DNA of 19,708 bases from Burkholderiales bacterium. GTDB taxonomy: Bacteria > Pseudomonadota > Gammaproteobacteria > Burkholderiales > Burkholderiaceae_C. A model generated the notes under the pieces. It did no database searches. It was given only the letters and a program-made list of their open reading frames with translations, and was not told the DNA's origin. The DNA is taken from positions 1 through 19,708 of the forward strand of contig JAABPT010000263.1 in the NCBI GenBank assembly GCA_011391855.1, written 5' to 3'. The position numbers and the translations under genes were made by a program. Below, in pieces: positions 9,108 through 15,380 of the stretch. Numbering within the stretch: the stretch's first letter is position 1; each line of letters starts with the position of its first letter.

Positions 9108-10172
9108 ATGAACATCCGCCAACGCACTGATTCGGTCAGCGACTTCGACTTCGCCCTGCCGCCGGAGCTGATCGCGCAGCACCCGGCGCCCGAGCGCAGC
9201 GGCGCGCGGCTGCTTGACGGCACAGGCGCCGTGCCTGTGGACCGAGCCATCCGCGACCTGCCAGCGCTGCTGCAGCCCGGCGACCTGCTGGTGTTCAACG
9301 ACACGCGCGTCATCAAGGCACGGCTGCTGGGCGAGAAGCCCACCGGCGGCGCGGTGGAGGCCCTGGTGGAACGGGTGCTGCCCGGTCACGAGGTGCTGGC
9401 CCACCTGCGCGCCAGCAAGTCGCCGCGGCCGGGCAGCCGGGTGCGTTTTGCCGACGCTTTCGACGCTGAGGTGCTGGGCCGCGCCGGGCCGGAAGGCGCG
9501 CTGTTCCATCTGCGCTTTCCCGCCGACCCGCTGGCGCTGCTGGAGCGCCACGGCCACGTGCCGCTGCCGCCCTACATCGAGCACGCCGACACGGCCGAGG
9601 ACGCCGAGCGCTACCAGACGGTGTTCGCCGCCCGCCCCGGCGCGGTGGCCGCTCCGACGGCCGCCCTGCATTTCGACGCCGGCCTGCTCGCCGCGCTGAC
9701 CGCAAGCGGCATCCAGCGCGCCGCGGTGACGCTGCACGTGGGTGCCGGCACCTTCCAGCCGGTGCGTGTGGAGCACATCGCCGAGCACAAGATGCACAGC
9801 GAGTGGTTCGAGGTCGGCGCCGAGACGGTGGCGGCCATCGCCGCCACGCGTGCCGCGGGTGGGCGCGTGGTGGCGGTGGGCACGACGACGCTGCGCGCGC
9901 TGGAATCGGCCGCGGCCCGGGTGAAGGACGGCGGCGCCTTGCAGGCTTTCAGCGGCGAAACCGACATCTTCATCACGCCGGGCTTCGAGTTCCGCGTGGT
10001 CGACTTGCTGCTCACCAACTTCCACCTACCGCGCAGCACGCTGCTGATGCTGGTCAGCGCCTTCTCCGGCCACGCCCACGTGATGGCGCTGTACCGCCAC
10101 GCGGTGGAGTCGCGCTACCGCTTCTTCAGCTACGGTGACGCGATGCTGCTGCAGCGAGTCGCTGCGGCTTGA
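9108..10172 (+). CDS. queA: S-adenosylmethionine:tRNA ribosyltransferase-isomerase QueA
   Basis: QueA transfers the ribosyl part of SAM to preQ1-modified tRNA to make epoxyqueuosine, the step after Tgt. The 354-residue product (E. coli has about 356) shows the family signatures DFDFALPPELIAQHPAPERS at the N-terminus, GDLLVFNDTRVIKARL, HVPLPPYI, RYQTVFA, GAVAAPTAALHF, THVGAGTF-like LHVGAGTFQPV, and TNFHLPRSTLLMLVSAF near the end. The ATG at 9108 gives the expected MNIRQR start; the frame is open further upstream but that part overlaps recG antisense. The upstream spacer holds TATCCT (9071-9076) as a possible -10 without a matching -35. tgt begins 38 bases after the stop, so the two form the common queA-tgt unit. 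Confidence 0.95.
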   Translation: MNIRQRTDSVSDFDFALPPELIAQHPAPERSGARLLDGTGAVPVDRAIRDLPALLQPGDLLVFNDTRVIKARLLGEKPTGGAVEALVERVLPGHEVLAHLRASKSPRPGSRVRFADAFDAEVLGRAGPEGALFHLRFPADPLALLERHGHVPLPPYIEHADTAEDAERYQTVFAARPGAVAAPTAALHFDAGLLAALTASGIQRAAVTLHVGAGTFQPVRVEHIAEHKMHSEWFEVGAETVAAIAATRAAGGRVVAVGTTTLRALESAAARVKDGGALQAFSGETDIFITPGFEFRVVDLLLTNFHLPRSTLLMLVSAFSGHAHVMALYRHAVESRYRFFSYGDAMLLQRVAAA

Positions 10173-10178
10173 AGCCGG

Positions 10179-10193
10179 GGGCTGCGAAAGCCC
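10179..10193 (+). other. Hairpin in queA-tgt spacer
   Basis: GGGCT, loop GCGAA, AGCCC: a perfect 5-bp stem just after the queA stop. It is followed at once by a stronger hairpin that abuts the tgt start. There is no T-tract, so it is not a classical terminator. Confidence 0.45.
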
Positions 10194-10210
10194 GCGGCGA
10201 CAATCGCCGC
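10194..10210 (+). promoter_or_regulatory. Inverted repeat abutting the tgt start codon, containing a -10-like GACAAT
   Basis: GCGGCGA-CAA-TCGCCGC is a perfect 7-bp inverted repeat with a three-base spacer, ending on the base before the tgt ATG. In a queA-tgt readthrough mRNA it would fold over the ribosome-binding region, where no Shine-Dalgarno sequence is visible. GACAAT (10199-10204) inside it ends six bases before the ATG and could be the -10 of an internal leaderless promoter. The structure is seen; both roles are inference. Confidence 0.45.
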
Positions 10211-11389
10211 ATGCTGACATTCGAGTTGTTCGCCACCGAGGGCCTGGCCCGGCGCGGCCGCCTGACGTTGAACCACGGTGTCGTCGAAACCCCGGTCTTC
10301 ATGCCCGTCGGCACCTACGGCACGGTGAAAGGCGTGCTGCCGCGCTCGCTGGAAGAAATGAGCGCGCAGATCATCCTGGGCAACACCTTCCACCTGTGGA
10401 TGCGCCCCGGGCTGGACGTGCTGCGCGCCTTCGGCGGCCTGCACCGCTTCGAAGGCTGGCCCCGGCCGATGCTCACCGACAGCGGTGGCTTCCAGGTCTG
10501 GAGCCTGGGCGGCGAAGACGGCAAGGGTCGCAAGATCAGCGAAGAAGGCGTGCGCTTTGCCTCGCCGGTGAACGGCGACAAGCTCTTTCTCACGCCCGAG
10601 ATCAGCATGCAGATCCAGACCGTGCTGAACAGCGACATCGCGATGCAATTCGACGAATGCACGCCCTACCAGACGGCCGGCCACTTGACCACCGAAGCCG
10701 AGGCGCGCGCCTCGATGGAACTCAGCCAACGCTGGGCGCGCCGCAGCCGGGACGAATTCCAGCGCCTGGGCAACCCGAATGCGCTGTTCGGCATCGTGCA
10801 GGGCGGCATGTTCGAGGGCCTGCGCGAAGAGTCGCTGCAGGCGCTGGTCGAACTGGATCTGCCCGGCTATGCCGTCGGCGGCGTCAGCGTGGGCGAGCCC
10901 AAGGAAGAGATGCTGCGCATCATGGCCCACACGCCGCACCGGCTGCCCGCGCACAAGCCGCGTTACCTGATGGGCGTGGGCACGCCCGAGGACCTGGTCG
11001 AAGGCGTGGCCTGCGGCGTGGACCTGTTCGACTGCGTGATGCCTACGCGCAATGCGCGCAACGGCCACCTGTTCACGCGCTTCGGCGACCTGAAGATCCG
11101 CAATGCGCGTTTCAAGGCAGACGAGCGTCCCGTGGACGAAACATGTGGCTGCCACGCCTGCGTCGGCAGCGCCGGCACGAACAGCGGCGGCGGAGGCAGC
11201 GGCGGCTTCAGCCGCGCCTACCTGCACCACCTGGACCGCTGCGGCGAGATGCTGGGCCCCATGCTGGCCAGCATCCACAACCTGCACTACTACGTGAACC
11301 TGATGCGCGAGGTGCGCGCGGCGCTGGACGGGGGCCGCTTCGAGGCCTGGCGGGCGCAGTTCAGGGCCGACCGCGCCCGCGGTGTATAG
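10211..11389 (+). CDS. tgt: tRNA-guanine transglycosylase Tgt
   Basis: Tgt exchanges guanine 34 of GUN-anticodon tRNAs for preQ1 in queuosine synthesis. The 392-residue product has the catalytic aspartates in MLTDSGGFQVWSL (D90) and FDCVMPTRNARNG (D274), plus substrate-pocket motifs FDECTPY and GIVQGG. Zinc ligands are C312, C314 and C317 (CGCHAC) and H356 (ASIHNL). E. coli Tgt has 26 residues from the last cysteine to the histidine; here there are 39, because a Gly/Ser-rich stretch (about 318-332) is inserted directly after C317. The ATG at 10211 gives the expected MLTFELF start; an in-frame TTG at 10169 overlaps the queA stop and is unlikely. Transcription probably comes from queA, perhaps also from the internal GACAAT. 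Confidence 0.95.
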   Translation: MLTFELFATEGLARRGRLTLNHGVVETPVFMPVGTYGTVKGVLPRSLEEMSAQIILGNTFHLWMRPGLDVLRAFGGLHRFEGWPRPMLTDSGGFQVWSLGGEDGKGRKISEEGVRFASPVNGDKLFLTPEISMQIQTVLNSDIAMQFDECTPYQTAGHLTTEAEARASMELSQRWARRSRDEFQRLGNPNALFGIVQGGMFEGLREESLQALVELDLPGYAVGGVSVGEPKEEMLRIMAHTPHRLPAHKPRYLMGVGTPEDLVEGVACGVDLFDCVMPTRNARNGHLFTRFGDLKIRNARFKADERPVDETCGCHACVGSAGTNSGGGGSGGFSRAYLHHLDRCGEMLGPMLASIHNLHYYVNLMREVRAALDGGRFEAWRAQFRADRARGV

Positions 11390-11400
11390 CCCGTCGGGCT
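11388..11400. terminator. Small palindrome at the convergent tgt/CPBP junction
   Basis: AGCCCG-T-CGGGCT is a perfect inverted repeat (a hairpin of 5 bp with loop GTC) that begins in the tgt stop codon and fills the 13-base gap between two convergent genes. No T-tract follows on either strand, so a terminator role is tentative. Confidence 0.3.
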
Positions 11401-11402
11401 GC

Positions 11403-12089
11403 CTACCAGAACTGCCAGTTTCCCGTGGCCAGCACCCAGGCGCCGAGAGCGCCGTTGGTGACCGCGTGCGCGATCACCGCCACCCACAGCTTGCCGGTGC
11501 GAATATAGAGCCACGCATAGGCCAGCCCGGCCACGATGGCGGCCAGCCACAGCGTGTGCGCCAGCACGAACAGGAAGGTCGCAAGCACCACCGCCTTCAG
11601 CCCCACCCGGGCCGGCGCCACCGATTCGAACACCGGATGCTGGAGCCAGCGCATCAGGAACGAGCGCCAGAAGATCTCTTCCATCACCGGCACCAGCAAC
11701 GCGGCACCCACCAGCCGCGGCACGATCAGCGCCCAGTCGAACTGGCCTTCGGGCGTGAGCGGCACGAAAGGTGCCACGGCACCGGCGGTGATCGTCATCC
11801 ACGGCGCGTCCAGCCGCACCCAGATCAGGAAGACCACCACGCCCACCGCCACCGCCAACAGCGCTTCGCGCAGCGTGGGCAGGGTCTGCCGTGCCAGTTC
11901 GCCATATTCGCGCCACCAAGCGGCAAGCATCCCGGCCGGCACCGCCACCTGCAGCAGATAGACCCAGCGCGGGTCGAGTCCGCCCCAGGAGCCGTCGGCA
12001 GGCGTCAGGCCGCGCAGGCCCAGGAACGCCATGAAGGCCACGAAAGGAGCGACACGAACGAAGGCGGCGCGGCGAAAGGGCAGGGTCAT
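11403..12089 (-). CDS. CPBP-family intramembrane protease (CAAX prenyl protease-related protein)
   Basis: This is a 228-residue membrane protein with several hydrophobic segments (about 10-27, 42-58, 75-92, 120-136, 164-181, 183-197 and 203-222). The CPBP/Rce1-like catalytic pattern is complete: EE137-138 with R142 (MEEIFWRSF), H178 (FVLAH) and H208 with N212 (AHAVTN). The closest type I recall is the CAAX-protease-related protein found with exosortase/PEP-CTERM systems, but no exosortase or PEP-CTERM gene is in this window, so the substrate is unknown. I chose the ATG at 12089; GATACT on the minus strand (12097-12102) lies seven bases before it and there is no Shine-Dalgarno sequence. The frame is open to 12215, but that part is not protein-like. 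The gene converges with tgt. Confidence 0.75.
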   Translation of the reverse strand: MTLPFRRAAFVRVAPFVAFMAFLGLRGLTPADGSWGGLDPRWVYLLQVAVPAGMLAAWWREYGELARQTLPTLREALLAVAVGVVVFLIWVRLDAPWMTITAGAVAPFVPLTPEGQFDWALIVPRLVGAALLVPVMEEIFWRSFLMRWLQHPVFESVAPARVGLKAVVLATFLFVLAHTLWLAAIVAGLAYAWLYIRTGKLWVAVIAHAVTNGALGAWVLATGNWQFW

Positions 12090-12254
12090 GCCCGGGAGTA
12101 TCGCCAAGCCGGCACGCCCTGGACGGACGCCAGGCCGGCATGACCGTGCAAAGTGAGGGGGGACCGCAAGCGCGATGCGCCACGCGTGCCTTGTGCGGTC
12201 TGACTTCTCGTGCACCGGTGCGGCGGACTGCCGCGCCGGCCCCTCGACCGGGAC

Positions 12255-13124
12255 TCAAGCCCCGGCGCCGTGCTCCAGGCGGTGCGTTGCGCCGTCGACC
12301 TGCCCCAGCACCCCCGCCAGCCACGGCAACAGCGGTTGCAGGCTGCCGTGCAGGGTGTGCGGCGGGTTGGCCACGAAGACGCTGCTGCCCAGCATGCCGA
12401 AGCCGCGCTCGTCGGCGCGCGCCACCGTCAGCTGGGCGTGCAGCCACCCTTTCTTGGCACCGGCCGTGGCAGTGGCTTTCAGCCGCTGTGGCAACTGCGT
12501 GGCTTCCAGCAACTGCAGCTGCGGCAGCCAGACGACGACCACCGCGTCGGCAAAACGCTCCAGCGCCTCGCGCAGCGCCGCCAGCGTGCGCGGGTAATCG
12601 GACTTGAGCTCGTAGCTGGGGTCGATGAGCACCACGCCCCGCCTTGTAGGCGGCGGCAGCTGCGACTTCAGGCTGGCAAAGCCGTCGGCCAGTTTGACCT
12701 CGACGCCGGGCACGTCGCCCAGGAACGAGGCCAGGATCTTGTGGTCGGTGGGGTGCATCTCGAACAGCCGCAACTGGTCTTGCGGCCGCATCAGCAGCTG
12801 CGCCAGACCGGGCGAGCCCGGATACTGTTTCAGTTTCGGCTTGAGCTTGCTGCCGCCGTTGAAGGCGCGCACCAGCGCCACGTAGTCGGCCACAGGCGGT
12901 GGCAGGTCGTCGCGCTCCCACAGGCGGGCGATGCCTTGCTCGAATTCGCCGCGTTTCTTCGCATAGTCGCCTTCCAGCGAATAGCCGCCGGCGCCCGCGT
13001 GGGTGTCCACGTAGCGCCAGCCCTTGTCCTTTAGGTTCATGTGGCGCAGCACCAGCGTCAGCACCAGGTGTTTGAGCACGTCGGCGTGGTTGCCGGCGTG
13101 GAAGGCGTGGCGGTAGGCGAGCAT
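12255..13124 (-). CDS. rlmJ: 23S rRNA (adenine(2030)-N6)-methyltransferase RlmJ
   Basis: RlmJ methylates A2030 of 23S rRNA. The 289-residue product begins MLAYRHAFHAGNHADVLKH, nearly identical to the E. coli start (MLSYRHSFHAGNHADVLKH). It then has the SAM-binding motif YVDTHAGAG (38-46), YPGSP (101-105), ADGF (146-149) and the catalytic motif IV as D168-P-S-Y171 where E. coli has DPPY. NPPH near the C-terminus corresponds to the E. coli NPPW. The start at 13124 is firm by homology although the frame continues to 13748. No Shine-Dalgarno sequence is seen; CACAGT on the minus strand (13131-13136) ends six bases before the ATG. It diverges from the Old Yellow Enzyme gene with 90 bases between starts. 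Confidence 0.93.
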   Translation of the reverse strand: MLAYRHAFHAGNHADVLKHLVLTLVLRHMNLKDKGWRYVDTHAGAGGYSLEGDYAKKRGEFEQGIARLWERDDLPPPVADYVALVRAFNGGSKLKPKLKQYPGSPGLAQLLMRPQDQLRLFEMHPTDHKILASFLGDVPGVEVKLADGFASLKSQLPPPTRRGVVLIDPSYELKSDYPRTLAALREALERFADAVVVVWLPQLQLLEATQLPQRLKATATAGAKKGWLHAQLTVARADERGFGMLGSSVFVANPPHTLHGSLQPLLPWLAGVLGQVDGATHRLEHGAGA

Positions 13125-13157
13125 GGCGCGACTGTGCCATGTTGCCGGGCACCCGCC

Positions 13158-13202
13158 GCCGGGCCATGCGCCAGCGCGCCCGCCAACGGCCGGGCCATGC
13201 GC
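13158..13202. repeat. 14-bp direct repeat between rlmJ and the Old Yellow Enzyme gene
   Basis: GCCGGGCCATGCGC occurs at 13158-13171 and 13189-13202, 31 bases apart, in the 90-base divergent spacer. It could be a pair of regulator sites or a local duplication. Each copy contains an ATG, of which the second (13197) is in frame with the downstream reductase. Confidence 0.7.
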
Positions 13203-13214
13203 TACCCTTGCGCC

Positions 13215-14315
13215 ATGACCACCCTCTTCGACCCCTGCCGGGCCGGCGATATCGAACTCGCCACCCGCATCGTCCTGGCCCCGCTCACGCGCAATCGCGC
13301 CAGCCCCGGCCAGGTGCCCAACGAGCTGATGCGCGAGTACTACGCGCAGCGCGCCGACCCGGCCACCGGGTCCGGGCTCCTCATCACCGAAGCCACGCAG
13401 ATCAGCCCCGAAGGCCAGGGCTACCTGGACACCCCCGGCATCCACAGCGCCGAGCAGGTGGCCGGTTGGCGCCGCATCACCGAAGCCGTGCACGCGCGCG
13501 GCGGCCGCATCGTGGTGCAGTTGTGGCACGTGGGGCGCATCTCGCACGTGTCGCTGCAGCCCGGCGGTCAGGCGCCTGTGTCCAGCACCGCGCGGCCGGT
13601 CAGCACGAAGACCTACATCGCCGGCGGCTTTGCCACCTGCTCGCCGCCGCGCGCGCTGGCCACCGAAGAAATCCCGGGCGTGGTGGACGACTACCGCCGC
13701 GCCGCGCTGAACGCCATGGAGGCCGGTTTCGACGGCGTCGAGGTGCACGGCGCCAATGGTTATCTCATCGACCAGTTCCTGCGCGACTCCATCAACGACC
13801 GCAGCGACGCCTATGGCGGTTCCGTCGAGAACCGCATTCGTTTCCTGCGCGAAGTGATGCAGGCCGTCACGGGATCAATCGGCGGCGGCCGCACGGGCTT
13901 GCGGCTGTCGCCGGTGACGCCGTCCAACGACGCCGCGCCAGACAGCCACCCGCAGGCACTGCACGAAGCCGCGGTGGCGGCGCTGGCGCCCATGAATCTG
14001 GCCTACCTGCACGTGGTGGAGGGCCAGACCGGCGGCGCACGCGACTTCGCGCCCTTCGACTACGCAGCGCTGCGCCGCCGCTTCAAAGGCGCGTGGATGG
14101 TGAACAACGGCTATACGCGGGCCATGGCGCTGGACGCAGTGGCCTCGGGCGCAGCCGACCTGGTGGCCTTCGGCAAGGCCTTCATCGCCAACCCCGACCT
14201 GGGCCGCCGCCTGCGCGAAGACGCACCGCTGAATGCGCCGGACACGACCACCTTCTATGGCGGTGGGGCTGCCGGCTACACCGACTACCCCACGCTGGAT
14301 GCCGCCACGGCTTGA
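13215..14315 (+). CDS. Old Yellow Enzyme family FMN-dependent alkene reductase (NemA-like)
   Basis: This is a 366-residue NAD(P)H:flavin oxidoreductase of the classical OYE group, cytosolic, reducing activated C=C bonds (enones, maleimides, sometimes nitro compounds). The FMN and active-site residues are visible: APLTR with T25, Q102 and W104 in VQLWHVGRISH, H178/N181/Y183 in EVHGANGYLIDQFLRD, and AYGGSVENRIRF. The C-terminal phosphate-binding part is VNNGYT and GAADLVAFGKAFIANPDL. I chose ATG 13215 because the protein then aligns with NemA from its first residues; an in-frame ATG at 13197 adds six. TACCCT (13203-13208) ends six bases before the ATG. The last 17 bases overlap the next gene. 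The physiological substrate cannot be told from sequence. Confidence 0.9.
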   Translation: MTTLFDPCRAGDIELATRIVLAPLTRNRASPGQVPNELMREYYAQRADPATGSGLLITEATQISPEGQGYLDTPGIHSAEQVAGWRRITEAVHARGGRIVVQLWHVGRISHVSLQPGGQAPVSSTARPVSTKTYIAGGFATCSPPRALATEEIPGVVDDYRRAALNAMEAGFDGVEVHGANGYLIDQFLRDSINDRSDAYGGSVENRIRFLREVMQAVTGSIGGGRTGLRLSPVTPSNDAAPDSHPQALHEAAVAALAPMNLAYLHVVEGQTGGARDFAPFDYAALRRRFKGAWMVNNGYTRAMALDAVASGAADLVAFGKAFIANPDLGRRLREDAPLNAPDTTTFYGGGAAGYTDYPTLDAATA

Positions 14316-15354
14316 GCGCGCACGGCGCGTCGGCCTGACCCTGCTGCTGGCGCTGGTCGCGGCGCTGGCCGCGGTGTGGCTGCACCTGCCGCTGCCGTGG
14401 ATGATCGGACCGCTCCTGGCCACCGCCGGCTGCGGCATGGCCGGGATGAAGCTGGCCTCGTCCACCCGGCTGCGCAATGCGGGGCTGTGGATGATCGGCG
14501 TGGCGCTGGGCCTGTATTTCACGCCGTCGGTGATGGCGCTGCTGCTGCCGCTGGCGCCGGCGCTGCTGGTGGGCATCGGCTGGGCCTTCCTGATGGGCTA
14601 TGGCTTCTATCGCCTGCTGCTGCGCGTGAACGGCGGCGACCACGCGAGTGCCTTCTTTGCCTCGGCCATCGGCGGCGCCTCGGAAATGGCGCTGCTGGCC
14701 GAACGCCATGGCGGCCGTGTCGACCGCGTGGCGGCGGCGCATTCGCTGCGTGTGCTGCTGGTGGTGGTGCTCATTCCCTTCGGCTACCAGGCCGCCGGCA
14801 TCCACGGCATCGACCCCGCCGTGCCGGCGCTGCAGGAAGTGCGGCCGCTGGGCCTGGCGCTGCTGCTGGCCGCCAGTGCCGCCGGCATGGCGCTGCTGGC
14901 GTTGCTGCGCGCGCCCAACCCGTGGGTGCTGGGCGCGCTGCTTTCGACGCTGCTCATCACCGCCTCGGGCGTGGAACTTTCGGCGCTGCCCAAGGCGGCC
15001 AGCAATGCCGGGCAGCTGTTCATCGGCGTGGCGCTGGGCAGCCGCTTCACGGCCGATTTCGCGCGCACGGCGCCGCGCTGGCTGGCAGCGGTGGCGCTGG
15101 GCACGCTGGCCATGATCGTCGCGTCGGCCGGCTTTGCCTGGGTGCTGGCGCAGGCGGTGGGGCTGCACCCGGCCACCGTGCTGCTGGGCACCACGCCGGG
15201 CGGCATTGCCGAGATGAGCATCACCGCCAAGGTGCTGCAGCTCGGCGTGCCGGTGGTCACGGCGTTTCATGTGACGCGCTATGTCGCGGTGCTCACGCTC
15301 ACGGCACCGCTGTACCGCTGGCTGCGCGCCCGCCAGGCCGCCCGGCCCGGCTGA
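14299..15354 (+). CDS. AbrB-type duplicated membrane protein (pfam AbrB / 'ammonia monooxygenase' family)
   Basis: This is a 351-residue integral membrane protein with about ten hydrophobic segments and a clear internal duplication at an offset of about 175 residues. PWMIGPLL (33-40) matches PWVLGALL (208-215), GLWMIGVALGLYFT matches GQLFIGVALGSRFT, IGGASEM (124-130) matches PGGIAEM (300-306), and HSLRVLLVVVLIP matches HVTRYVAVLTLTA. This is the hallmark of the membrane AbrB-duplication family, often annotated as 'AbrB transcriptional regulator' or 'ammonia monooxygenase' although neither is supported. A transport or regulatory role is possible but unproven. The ATG at 14299 lies inside the end of the reductase gene (17-base overlap, different frame), so translation is probably coupled. 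It converges on glgX across 26 bases. Confidence 0.85.
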   Translation: MPPRLERARRVGLTLLLALVAALAAVWLHLPLPWMIGPLLATAGCGMAGMKLASSTRLRNAGLWMIGVALGLYFTPSVMALLLPLAPALLVGIGWAFLMGYGFYRLLLRVNGGDHASAFFASAIGGASEMALLAERHGGRVDRVAAAHSLRVLLVVVLIPFGYQAAGIHGIDPAVPALQEVRPLGLALLLAASAAGMALLALLRAPNPWVLGALLSTLLITASGVELSALPKAASNAGQLFIGVALGSRFTADFARTAPRWLAAVALGTLAMIVASAGFAWVLAQAVGLHPATVLLGTTPGGIAEMSITAKVLQLGVPVVTAFHVTRYVAVLTLTAPLYRWLRARQAARPG

Positions 15355-15380
15355 ACAGGCTGCTCCGGCCGGTTCGCCGC

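Noticed and set aside
12212..12234. Palindrome GCACCGGTGC and a 5-bp hairpin GCGGC-GGACT-GCCGC downstream of rlmJ as a terminator
   Set aside because: The stems are short, there is no T-tract, and such palindromes are frequent at this GC content.
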